Assembly: GCA_024760905.1 (NCBI GenBank)
Contig: CM045732.1
Location: forward strand, 53,269,996-53,333,995
DNA: 64,000 nucleotides
Direction of reading: 5' to 3'
Source of the DNA: Plotosus lineatus
Lineage: Eukaryota > Chordata > Actinopteri > Siluriformes > Plotosidae
This document shows, piece after piece, positions 42,524 to 52,639 of the stretch (positions are counted from its first letter, which is position 1; every line of letters begins with the position of its first letter). The notes below the pieces were generated by a model. That model worked only from the letters and a program-made list of their open reading frames with translations. It had not been told where the DNA came from and searched no databases. The position numbers and the translations under genes are program-made.

Positions 42524-43847
42524 CTAGTCCTTCTCAAAAAATTAGCATATTGTGATAAAGTTCATTATTTTCTGCAATGTACTGATAAAAATTAAACTTT
42601 CATATATTTTAGATTCATTGCACACCAACTGAAATATTTCAGGTCTTTTATTGTTTTAATACTGATGATTTTGGCATACAGCTCATGAAAACCTAAAATT
42701 CCTATCTCAAAAAATTAGCATATCATAAAAAGGTAGTCTAAACGAGCTATTAACCTAATCATCTGAATCAACCAATTAACTCTAAACACCTGCAAAAGAT
42801 TCCTGAGGCTTTTAAAAACTCCCAGCCTGGTTCATTACTCAAAACCACAATCATGGGTAAGACTGCCGACCTGACTGCTGTCCAGAAGGACATCATTAAC
42901 ACCCTCAAGCAAGAGGGTAAGACACAGAAAGCCTGAAAACCTGGGCTACAGAGAAGCAGCACTGGACTGTTGCTCAGTGGTCCAAAGTACTTTTTTCGGA
43001 TGAAAGCAAATTTTGCATGTCATTCGGAAATCAAGGTGCCAGAGTCTGGAGGAAGACTGGGGAGAAGGAAATGCCAAAATACCTGAAGTCCAGTGTCAAG
43101 TACCCACAGTCAGTGATGGTCTGGGGTGCCATGTCAGCTGCTGGTGTTGGTCCACTGTGTTTTATCAAGAGCAGGGTCAATGCAGCGAGCTATCAGGAGA
43201 TTTTGGAGCACTTCATGCTTCCATCTGCTGAAAAGCTTTATGGAGATGAAGATTTTCATTTTTCAGCACGACCTGGCACCTGCTCACAGTGCCCAAACCA
43301 CTGCTAAATGGTTTACTGACCATGGTATTACTGTGCTCAATTGGCCTGCCAACTGTCCTGAGCTGAAGCCCATAGAGAATCTGTGGGATATTGTGAAGAG
43401 AAAGTTGAGAGACACCAGACCCAACACTGTGGATGAGCTTAAGGCCGCTATCGAAGCATCCTGGGCCTCCGTAACACCTCAGCAGTGCCACAGGCTGATT
43501 GCCTCCAAGCCACGCCGCATTGAAGCAGTCATTTCTGCAAAAGGATTCCCGACCAAGTATTGAGTGCATAACTGAACATAATTATTTGAAGGTTGACCTT
43601 TTTTGTTTTAAAAACACTTTTTTTTTTTTTTTATTGGTCCGATGAAATATGCTAATTTTTTGGGATAGGGATTTTTGGTTTTTCTTTACTTTTTTTGCCC
43701 AAATTATCAATATTAAAACAATGAAAGACTTGAACTACTTCAGTTGTGTGTCATGAATCTAAAATATATGAAAGTCTAATGTTTATCAGTACATTACAGA
43801 AAATAATGCACTTTAACATAATATGATAATTTTTTGAGAAGGACTAG
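42524..43847 (+). mobile_element. Tc1-like transposon with long IR/DR-type ends
   Basis: TA duplication at 42522-42523 and 43848-43849. Inverted repeats of about 200 bp begin CTAGTCCTTCTCAAAAAATT at both ends. A second inner repeat of the terminal motif (CTCAAAAAATTAGCATAT near 42709 and its inverse near 43650) gives the IR/DR layout known from Tc1 elements such as Sleeping Beauty relatives. Transposase remnants lie inside. Confidence 0.92.
42853..43563 (+). pseudogene. Tc1 transposase, deleted and frameshifted (DD34E)
   Basis: The N-terminus MGKTADLTAVQKDIINTLKQ begins at 42853. It breaks after KTQK near 42930, where most of the DNA-binding domain and linker are missing. Catalytic parts follow: WSKVLFSDESKF (first Asp near 42999), VMVWGAMSAAG, a frameshift near 43255, then IFIFQHDLAPAHSA (second Asp) and PELKPIENLW (Glu), with exactly 34 residues between the second Asp and the Glu. 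It ends EAVISAKGFPTKY and a stop at 43561. The catalytic residues are intact but the protein cannot be made whole. Confidence 0.88.
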
Positions 43848-43870
43848 TACTTCCTTGGTCAGTCTTGCCA

Positions 43871-44435
43871 GTGTCCCTGCACTCAGCAGTTATAAACTCT
43901 TCTTTTACTATTACACTGCTATGAACATATCTAATAACCATTCTCTCTCTCTTTTTTCTGAGGTGCACATACTGCTTCTATGATGCCAGTGATCCTGAGC
44001 CTTGAGTCATGTGGTCTGTCCTGGTCTGCTGGTGCTGACTTGAATTCTCATGTTGGAAGCCCCTTGCTCATGCTGATGCCTTTTGACTCGGATGTGCACT
44101 CAGAGACCGTGAAGATGACTTCTCACTGCTGGTGATATAAACTCCTTTGCCACAAGTTTTAGGACTTACACCTGTGGCTTAACCAACCGGACTACATGTT
44201 GGACTGTAATGAAGTTTCATTTTATATGGTTTCAAAACAATAAGGATGGGTTATAGCCCATTTCCTTGTGATCAGTAATTGAACACCCTACCGCTACTGC
44301 CCCATGATACTTGATTGAAAGTTCTTATGTGATTTCTTGTTTGTGTTCTATAGTATCAGAATATTATCAGAACTTGTTTCAAAATCATGAGTGCAAAAAA
44401 TCTTGTGACTTTGATACTCACTTTGCAGTGTGAGG
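43871..44435. other. Unassigned; possibly more LINE flank
   Basis: About 0.56 kb without recognised coding motifs. The GC-richer stretch 43960-44160 may be part of a repeat, but I cannot assign it. Confidence 0.35.
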
Positions 44436-44439
44436 CAGT

Positions 44440-44730
44440 GGGGCCGGTGGTGTAGTGGTTAGGGTGCGGGGCTCATGATCAGGAGGTTGTGTGTTCAAAT
44501 TCTAGTTAGACCCCCACTGTGCTAAGGCCCCTGGGCAAGGTCTCAACCACAAATGTGCCTCTGTTCACCCAGCAGTATAAATGGGTACCAGTAAAAATAT
44601 ACTGGGGAAGGTAACCTGTGATGGACTAGCGTCCCATCCAGGAGGAGTTGTACTCCTGGTAGCTTCACGCTACGGAAACCGGGGATAAGCACTGGCCTGA
44701 CGAGCCACTAGGCTCGGGTGTAAAAAGCCC
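44440..44730 (+). mobile_element. tRNA-derived SINE, family C
   Basis: A box TGGTGTAGTGGTTAGG, B-box GTGTTCAAATTC, CCCCTGGGCAAGGTCTC and ATGGACTAGCGTCCCATCC. The 3' end hairpin CGAGCC-ACTA-GGCTCG is perfect here. The full family length is about 290 bp. Confidence 0.85.
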
Positions 44731-45061
44731 AACGGACTGGAAAATCAGGAGGAGGCATGGTCTTTCTTACTGCCATGCCATTTTGTGCTTCAAATCGAGT
44801 ACAGAAGTTGCTCAGTGTATATTAAAAAAAAATATATATATAAGTTTGCCTCAGTCAGGTGGTTTTGTCTCATCTCGGTGATAGCTCCACGTGTGCCATA
44901 TGTCACCAGTGTCCTGAAAGTGGATACGGATTCTAGTGAGAAGACGAGGAAAAACAAGGAGGAATATAGCATGACTATTCAAGTACAGATAATATAGTGT
45001 GACATGGTAACTTCAAAAGGTATCAAGGGATGTTCCAGTATACCAGAACATTTCCTGTGAG

Positions 45062-45355
45062 CTCCATCTTCAGGTTTGGGCTTCAGTTAAGTGCAGTCTC
45101 AGTCGGTGTCACAAGTGAAGAAAATCTGAACTTTGATATGATAAAATCTCAGGATGAGATGCAAGGAGGAGACACAAATATTTTTGTGTAGTATGTCTCA
45201 CATCCTGATATTTGAATTATAAAATGCATTGCTGATTGACCCATGTGTCTAGCAGACTGTAAGGGTCTTTGGCACCCTGGTCATTCCTAATGGCTGTCTG
45301 ACCTAAATATTCCGTTGTTCTTCAGTGTTGCCCTGTCAACTCACATCTGCGCTCA
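45062..45355 (+). repeat. Dispersed direct repeat, copy 1
   Basis: This segment (CATCTTCAGGTTTGGGCTTC to TTGCCCTGTCAACTCACAT) reappears at 46444-46736 in the same orientation with roughly 90% identity by eye. No coding frame or known repeat motif is seen. Confidence 0.8.
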
Positions 45356-45606
45356 CATCGATGATGAACACTCTGTAAAGAGATCATTTTTATTGGCTGA
45401 GGATGTGAGACATCACTAATGTGGCGCTCAAGTCTAAGATCACATCCTTGGACAAAACTAAATGTATTAAAATGCCGTGACATCAGAAATGAGTGAGTGA
45501 AAATAAGATTTATGGCTTAAAAACGCTTCAATAAACATTATATTACCACAACTGCTGCTTTATTTCGATAAAAATGAGCATAACAAAGGCAGATATAAGT
45601 CAGAGT

Positions 45607-45949
45607 AAAAGATTTCCTTTTGGCTTTTTCCCTTTATCGGGGGTCGCCACAGCAAATGATTCTCATGTTTGATTTGGCGTAGGTTGTTACATTGGATGCC
45701 CTTCCTGACACAACCCTTCAGCAAGGGGCAGAAACACGCTGACGGTGATGTAGCTACTCTTTACGAAAGTCAGTAATGGTTCTTTTACATGAACCTCTCA
45801 TCACTGACAGTGAGAGACATGGCCGGCCTTTGATAACCCAATTAGCTGCACTGGGGGGGCAGTGACAAACTTGTGGAGAATGGGACTCGAACTCTCAGCC
45901 TTAGGATCAGCGATCCAGCGCCCTGTACCACCAGGCCACCACTGCCCCT
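45607..45949 (-). mobile_element. SINE copy, tail A, full length, 18-bp TSD
   Basis: The 18-bp flanks GCAGATATAAGTCAGAGT (45589-45606) and GCAGATATAAGTCGGAGT (45950-45967) differ at one base. Head, body and tail A are complete in reverse; the B box is GAGTTCGAGTCCC. It is the longest clear duplication in the window. Confidence 0.92.
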
Positions 45950-46443
45950 GCAGATATAAGTCGGAGTCTTTCATTACCTTCCATTCAGATACTGTCCCAC
46001 AATATTGTAAGCAGTTTTTACCCTGGAAACTGAACCGGGACAGAGTGACAGAGACGCTGCAACTGATAAAAACAAATTATTACTTCTAGTAATTTATCTA
46101 AGGAGATAAACTGTCCACTGGTATGATCAATTTGTCTAATACTTTTTTACCAAATTTTATTATTTATTTATTTATTTGATTCCCCCGCTAATTTAATAAT
46201 ATCCAGTATTTCCTTCCTTATCACAATATCATCACCGCTCCCTCCGTGACATGCAATGCTATCCACCCACTTCATCTCAATCTGCAGCGCCATGTGTATT
46301 TGGGGATGGTCTAACACACGCTCAGGGAAAGTGCTATCCACTCATGATTGGCTGACGATCACTGTGAGTGACAGGGAAGTGAATGTATGTCATCCCTCCC
46401 TCATGTGAGATCTCCGCCAATTAGCTCCCATGTACTCCTGGCC

Positions 46444-46736
46444 CATCTTCAGGTTTGTGCTTCAGTTAACTGCGGTCTCAGTCTGTATCACGAGTGAAGG
46501 AAATATGAACTTTGATATGATAAAATCTCAGGATGAGCTGCAAGGAGGAGACACAAATATTTTTGTGTAGTATGTCTCTCATCTTGATATTTGTATTGAT
46601 AAATGCATTGCTTATTGACCCATGTGTCTCGCAGACTGTAAGTCTTTGGCATCCTGGTCATTCCTAATGGCTCACTGACCTAAAGATTCTGTTGTTCTTC
46701 AGTGTTGCCCTGTCAACTCACATTCTTGAGTCTCTT
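46444..46736 (+). repeat. Dispersed direct repeat, copy 2
   Basis: Second copy of the segment at 45062-45355, about 1.38 kb downstream. Differences are scattered substitutions plus a few small indels, so it is old rather than an assembly repeat. The similarity stops near both ends without a visible flanking duplication. Confidence 0.8.
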
Positions 46737-46940
46737 TCCATCATCTCTGTACAGAAAACATTTTTGGCGGACAATTCATCCATTTTAAATGATGTCTCTC
46801 AACCTCAGCATGGCAGTCCAGTTGCTTCCCTCTGGATGAACATTTTTACTTACAAGGAGTAGAAGCAGCTTCAAGGAGTTCGAATCAAGTACTACTGGAA
46901 CATGACTTAATATCTCGAGGTAGATTTGCCAGGATTCATT

Positions 46941-47095
46941 TATTCATGCATTAATTTCCTGAGCCTAATTAGGGTTGCAGAGAGCTTGCCAACCCTCTCG
47001 GCCGACTCGGGGCGATGGTAGAGTAGAAACTTCAGTGTTTCTTGCGATGGTAGAAACACATTGACAGCAACCCAATGGCCTACACTTTACGGTTA
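46941..47095 (-). mobile_element. SINE tail B fragment, degraded
   Basis: CCTAATTAGGGTTGCAGAG, CTCGGCCGACTCGGGGCG and AGAAACACATTGACAGC are tail B and the end of the body in reverse, much diverged. Confidence 0.6.
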
Positions 47096-47124
47096 ATAGC
47101 AATGGTGAGACATGATAAAATTTC

Positions 47125-47447
47125 TTCTCTATTCTTTTCAGATATCCTGTCGCCACAGCGAATCATCTCATTTGGCAGAGGTTTTTACGTCGGATGCCCT
47201 TCCTGACACAACCCTTTTAGCAAGGGGCAGAAACACGCTGATGGCTTTGCAGCTTCTCTTTATGAAGGTCAGCAATGGTTCTTTTATATGACCCTCTCAT
47301 CATAGACAGTGAGAGACATGGCCGGCCTTTGATAACCCAGTTAGCTGCACTGGGAGGGCAATGTCAACCTTGTGGAGAGTGGGACTTGAACCCCCAACCT
47401 GAGAATCAGCGATCCAGCACCTTTGACCAACAGGCCACCATCGCCCT
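47125..47447 (-). mobile_element. SINE copy, tail A
   Basis: Reverse orientation. The outer tail is altered (ATTCTTTTCAGATATCC), then TCGCCACAGCGAATCATCTC and a complete body. B box GGGTTCAAGTCCC, head end near 47447. Confidence 0.8.
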
Positions 47448-47647
47448 CCCATTTTGCACATAATTGACTTATTTTATTGTTCATTGTATCTAAACCTGGT
47501 CCAGTTCCAGAGTGTTTTTTCTGTGATTTTATGAACCAGATTAGGGGAATTTTGAGCATATTTTACATTAATTTACTTGCTGTTATTAGTTATTGTTTTA
47601 TTACTTTTGTAATTGTGTTGAGGGACATTATAAAGTGTCTGGTAGGT

Positions 47648-47798
47648 CTCAGTGAAAGACATGGCTGGCCTTTGATAACCCAGTTAGCTGCACTGGGGGG
47701 GGGGGGGGGGGGGTTTGAGAGTGCTGGTTGAGAGTGCGGCTTGAACCCCCAACATTAGGATCAGTGATCCAGCACCTTACCACCAGGCCACCACTGCT
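47648..47798 (-). mobile_element. SINE head-only copy, 3' part missing
   Basis: From the right: head, B-box GGTTCAAGCC, linker with a 20-G run (about 47695-47714), GGGTTATCAAAGGCC and then a stop in the body near 47648. Neither tail is present, which is not a 5' truncation and suggests a later deletion or premature end of the RNA. Confidence 0.7.
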
Positions 47799-48121
47799 AC
47801 TATTACAACTATTATTATTTGTTTATTTATTTTGCTGGGGTGTATTTCAAATTGGAGACGAATAAAAAGCCAGGGAGGCCATTATGTTTTCTTTTCTGTT
47901 ATAGGAGGTTGACATTATTAATGTTTTAAAGGGCTGGGCTTGTCAGGTCTGTGCGTCAAAACTATTGTCTTTTAACAGCCTTTTCTGTGTTCTGTGCTGC
48001 CATTGGTGTTTGTTGTTGTTTTGTTTACCTACCCAAGTTAGATTGTCTATTTTTTATTATTCGTTGTGGGTCTGCGTGGTGGTGTGTGAGCCTCTATTTT
48101 TTTGGGTTTCACTTTCTTTAT

Positions 48122-48300
48122 TGGGCAGCATGGTGGTGGTGTAGTGCTTAGCATGTTCGCATTACAGCAAGAAGTTCATGGGTTCTCGTTCCTTCCTCGG
48201 GTATTACTGTGCGGAGCATGCATGTTCTTCCTGTGTTTGCGTGGGTTACCTATAAGTACGCCTGTTTCCTTCCATATTCTAAAAACATGTATGTTAGCTA
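48122..48300 (+). mobile_element. V-SINE-like 5' part
   Basis: Head GGGCAGCATGGTGGTGGTG and TAGTGCTTAGC, then TGTGCGGAGCATGCATGTTC, GCGTGGGTTACC and AAAACATGTATG. It ends before the tail. Confidence 0.65.
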
Positions 48301-48342
48301 TTGTGCTATTCCAAACTGCCTTGAGATGTGAGTGTGATTATG

Positions 48343-48512
48343 ACTGTGGCAGTGGTGGCTTAGTGGTTAATGTGATGAGTTACCAATTCAAAGGTGAGCG
48401 GTTCAATCCCCAAAGTCAAAAACCTTGAGAAAATTAATTGCTCGGTTGTATAAAAATGATAATTGTAAGTCGTCCTGAATAAGAGTGTCTGCCAAATGCT
48501 GCAAATGTAAGT
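48343..48512 (+). mobile_element. SINE family E
   Basis: GGCAGTGGTGGCTTAGTGG, GAGCGGTTCAATCCCC, then a shortened middle and the tail GAATAAGAGTGTCTGCC and AATGCTGCAAATGTAAG. Confidence 0.7.
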
Positions 48513-48524
48513 ATATTTATATTT

Positions 48525-48660
48525 AGGGCATTAATAGCTTAGTGGTTAAGGCTCTGGATCACCAAGCCAAAGGTTGGTGGTTCAAACCCCTACCACAGCC
48601 CTTCACTCTCAATTACTCAGGATAAGGGTGACTGATAAATGCTGTAAGTATAATGTAAGG
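48525..48660 (+). mobile_element. SINE family E, second copy in tandem
   Basis: GGCATTAATAGCTTAGTGG, GGTGGTTCAAACCCC, CTCAATTACTCAGGATAAGG and AAATGCTGTAAG. It starts 13 bp after the preceding copy. A tail-B-like fragment follows at 48672-48770. Confidence 0.7.
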
Positions 48661-48774
48661 AATTGTTGAATGCATGTTCACCCTGTCATGGTCTGGTGAG
48701 CTGTTCAGGGTGTATCCCACCATCACCCATTGTCATCGGAAATATGCTCTAGCCTCCCCGTGACCCTATATGGG

Positions 48775-50330
48775 AGTCTCAAACTCATTTTCAGTGAGGG
48801 CCATGTCACTAAATTTAAAGGTGATCAAGGGCTAAATAATTACTGAACATCTATCCTGAAAGGGCAACCATAAAATCTGCATAGCAAAATGATCAGTTTA
48901 GGCATTTTTACTCATTTGTTTATTGGTTGCCTTTTCAGACAATAATTAACAGCGACAATCTAGCATGAAATCTTTCTTGAATCATGAATGACTAACTGTT
49001 TACTTGAAATAGGCTGAAGCCACCTCGTGAAAAGGCGTTGCGTTAGGTTTCTTGGTAATGGTAGATGCAAAAAAAATACAAAAATCATATTCTTTCAAAG
49101 CTCCTGCAGGCAACTTAAAATGAGTTGACAGGCTGGATTTAGTTTGCGGACCTTTAGTTTGACACTGATGTCCCAATAAGAGTAAAGCGTTCGGCACATG
49201 AGTGACTTAGTTTTGCTACAAGTCTGAGCGGTGGTATAGAAAGCTATATTTTTTGGGTTTCAGTTTCGCCATAGGGTGAGCTATATATAGTCAATTTACA
49301 GCTAGAGAGTGACAGTACAGACACGGGACAGCCATCAAATACATGTCCCACACCTATGGGATCTGCTCAGCTGCTTTGCTATTATTTGACACGTTCCAAA
49401 AGTAGAGACGGTATTGAAACCAAGTCATTTTCCTGATAGATTCTTTGACCAATGTCTTGCAAAGGGCTCATTTTATTTAATATGATAAAACACTTCAGAG
49501 AACTTTAAAAAGTAAACCAGAAACATTTATAGAATAGAAATTAGTCTCCTCTCCTCTTCCTCAATGTCTTTATACTTGTACATAGTTCTATTGTTACACC
49601 ATTGCATGCACTAATTCAGGCCAATGATTTTTAACCACATCATACCCCAGGCTATGCAATTATTGTCTGAATTATACAAACAAACAAACAAAACTAAAAT
49701 GGAAAATTACAACATCAGCCCAATTACCGAGGAAAACTGTGGTCATGCCAAAATTGCTGAGGGGAATTAAAACAGGATTATGGACCAGGAGACATCAACA
49801 CATTTGAAATCAAGGAGCCAGATGATTCAGTGGGGATGACATCATCCCCCAGCACCCCACCCCAGCATCCCCTGCATAGATGTGCATTTCTGTTCAATTA
49901 TTTACTACTTCCCTCTCTCTTCTTTCTGACATCCATGATAATTTTACTCAAACAGATGAAATGTAGTAAAGGGGAGATAGTGGTTGATTTTTCATAAAAC
50001 ATGCCACACATGTTGTTTCTTGAAGTAAGCACGCACTAACGATCAACACATTCAATTGTACCGGTAGATCTGTGTTAAGAAGTTGCGATGAGTACAATAG
50101 GACAGTGCAAGGAAAAAGAAAAAAAAAGCAAATACACAATACTGTATAGCGCATAATACCTATACTGGATACAAAAAGTATACACACCCTTATTAACATT
50201 AAAATTTATTGTACCGGTAATGCAAAAATAAATACAAGTTCAATCATGTTGGATTCCCCCAATTTGACATAGAAGCCAATAAAAACTAACATTTAATATA
50301 AACATTTAATGAAAAAAACCTGTCTGCACA
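48775..50330. other. No recognisable feature
   Basis: About 1.55 kb without coding motif or clear repeat structure. Confidence 0.45.
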
Positions 50331-50409
50331 CATTTATATATGCCAGCCTGTGACTGTGCTCAATACCCTTCTGCTCTTGGTTGTCTCTTGAATTGAGGAA
50401 GACGATTGG

Positions 50410-50850
50410 TTGTGCTCTCTATCGGTGAGTACACATGTGACTTCGGAGTCTAAAGGCCGAAGTGCACACTCTATTGCGGGTTGGGCAAGGCACGCTTGTT
50501 GTAGAGATGACAGTGGACCACATTCGGTGTCTACATTGGCGGGCTGCTTCAAGGTGCATGCGGCGGTCATCCTCAAAGGCTACAGCTGTGCGTTGGGTCA
50601 AGGAGCGCCAGAGCTGTCTGTCATTAGCTGTCAGCTCGAGTTGGCCAGGCTTGATAGCTGCTCATTTGAGGTTTGCCTTGAGGTTGTCCTTGTATCTCTT
50701 CTTTGGTCAACCTTGGTTGAGATTTTCTTTAACCAGTTCTCCATAGAAGAGTTGGGGTGGGATTCTGGACTTCTCCATCCTGATGACATGTCCTGTCCAC
50801 CCAATTTGGGCTTTGCTCAATATCCAATCACATTCAAAGTCATGTTTTGA
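50410..50850 (-). pseudogene. Diverged zinc-finger LINE C-terminus
   Basis: Reading down from 50850 with frame changes: QIGWTGHVIRMEKSRIPPQL, FYGELVKENLNQG, KKRYKDNLKANLK, RQLWRSLTQRTAVAFEDDRR. It ends with PCPTRNRVCTSAFRLRSHMC, the decayed C-x2-C...H finger. This is the same architecture as 26600-27150, but clearly a different subfamily. Confidence 0.7.
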
Positions 50851-50854
50851 ATTT

Positions 50855-51365
50855 CTATTCTCAGACACCTGTTATCAGTAAATTGATTCTGAATAACCCA
50901 AACCGATCAGCTGTTTTTTTTTAGGATTTTCCTCATATCTTGGTTTTAGCTGACTGCTGAAGCAAGGATAAGCAAAAGGCATAAAATCAAGTAAAAAAAA
51001 AATCTTATTTCTGAAAGGTGTCAATCACAAAAGGCTCGTAAAGTGATTGTGTTTAAGAAGTGCTTGACTACTGACTATGAATATGGCCGAGTCTGCGTGT
51101 GATTGGTGTTGTAGTCCATGGTAGCCATGTCAGTCATGGCTGCAGAATTGGATCTAGTTCCTGTTCTGTGTCCTGTTATGGTTATGTTTATGAAATGTGA
51201 CAGATTGGTTGAATGTGGGTAGCAGACCAAGTACAGACATGACATGAACTGTTTCTTTTGAGTGGGGATTATGGTTCTAGTCAAGTCAGAAGAAATGATG
51301 GACAGCGCCCCCAATTTTTTTTTTTGACTTCTGTTGGACAGATGAAGATGAAGAAAATGTTCAAA
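50855..51365. other. No recognisable feature
   Basis: About 0.5 kb with no assigned element. The end may be the flank of the Tc1 remnant that follows. Confidence 0.4.
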
Positions 51366-51540
51366 ATACTCCAGCATGATAAAAACACAAAGCACAAGTC
51401 CAACTCAACAATGGAATAGCTTGAGAAGATGAACATTTTTGAATGGCCCAGTAAGAGCACATATCTAAATCATATCAGATGTATGTGGAAAGTCATGAAA
51501 ATGGCGGTACACAGGAGACCTCTTCCACCGAGGTGGCAAA
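51366..51540 (+). pseudogene. Tc1-like transposase C-terminal remnant
   Basis: Reads QHDKNTKHKSNSTMEWLEK, NIFEWPSKSTYLNHIRCMW and KVMKMAVHRR. This matches the D...WPSQSPDLNPIE.LW..LK.AVH.R region of Tc1 transposases. The catalytic Glu position is Arg here, so this copy is dead. No inverted ends were found. Confidence 0.7.
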
Positions 51541-51734
51541 TCACATATTGATGTTCAGTTTTTTTATGTCAAGGTTTGCAACACGGTAGAAATACAAAGG
51601 TCAATTTTTCTAGTTTATCAGTTGAATATTCTTGTATTTGTTTTGCTTTGATTTTTTATAATCATATTTTCACCTTGCATATGCATTCATTTCTATGTGC
51701 ATGTCACATTATTTTCTTTTTTAATTTACAATGC

Positions 51735-51803
51735 TGAGTTGGGCGCGAGCCTCCCCGCAACACTAATTAGGATAAAGCAGTTCAGAAGATGAATGAATGA
51801 ATG
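51735..51803 (+). mobile_element. Tail-B / V-SINE 3' fragment
   Basis: GAGTTGGGCGCGAGCCTCCC, CACTAATTAGGATAAAGC, then (GAAT)n. Confidence 0.6.
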
Positions 51804-51839
51804 ATGTAAACATGTTAATTTAATAAAAATTGTATATCA

Positions 51840-52185
51840 GGGCCGTGATAGCCCAGTGGTAGGCTGCTGGATTACTGCTCCCAAGGTCGGGGGTTCAAGC
51901 CCCATAATCAACAGTTGTCACTGCTGTCCCCTCTGGTGCAATAAACTGGGTTATCAATGGCTGGCCATGTCTCTCACTGTCTATGGTGAGAGGCTCATAT
52001 AAAAGAACCATTGCTGACTCTTGTCAAGAGGAGGCTGCATAGCTTTCAGCATGTTTCTGCCCTGCGATGGACTGGTGAGCTGTCCAGGGTGTACTCTTCC
52101 CTTGCCCAGAGTCAGCTAAGATGAGCACCAGCCTCCCCACGACCCAAAGCAGGATTAAGCGGCTCACAAAATAAATGATGAATTG
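51840..52185 (+). mobile_element. SINE copy, tail B, full length
   Basis: Head GGGCCGTGATAGCCCAGTGG, B-box GGTTCAAGCCCC, body complete with small changes, tail B ending GGATTAAGCGGCTCAC. Confidence 0.85.
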
Positions 52186-52351
52186 TACATTTCATTTGCA
52201 TTATTGTTTTATTCATAGAATAAGATCAACATGAATGGATATTAAAAGAAAAGTATTACCGCTAGAGCCTAACAAGGACACAAAACATAAAGAAATACAT
52301 CAACAACAACAAACAAACAAAAATACAGTATAGGTAATATAGGTAAGGTCA

Positions 52352-52638
52352 GCTGGGATTTTTACACCCGAGCATGGTGACTCATCAGGCCGGTGCTTAT
52401 TTCTGGTTTCCATAGTGTGAAGCGGTCAGGAGTTCAACTCCTCCTGGACGGGACGCTAATCCATCGCAGGTTATCTTCCCAGTATATTTTTATTGGTACC
52501 CATTAATACTACTTGGTGAACAGAGGCACACTTGCGGTTAAGACCTTGCCCAAGGTTCTTAGCATAGTAGGGGTCTAACTGGGATTCGAACTCAGAACCT
52601 CCTGATCATGAGCCCAGCACTTGAACCACTACGCCATA
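52352..52638 (-). mobile_element. tRNA-derived SINE, family C
   Basis: Reverse orientation: 3' end at the left (TTTTTACACCCGAGC), GACGGGACGCTAATCCATCG, ACCTTGCCCAAGG, and B box GAGTTCGAATCCC near 52590. The head ends near 52638. Confidence 0.8.
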
Positions 52639-52639
52639 C

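Larger units (their letters stand above)
41940..43870 (-). pseudogene. Rex1-like LINE reverse transcriptase fragment, split by Tc1
   Basis: Minus-strand blocks, with frameshifts: [58 protein letters not shown], then STDDARVTTFHLAVSHL and TLGTGTLQGCVFRPPLLTLL (the QGC motif of RT). The active-site FADD block is not present; the element ends at the (AAC)n tail. A little more LINE sequence may continue right of the Tc1 insert (43850-43870). Rex1 (CR1-type) is the closest family from memory. Confidence 0.7.
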
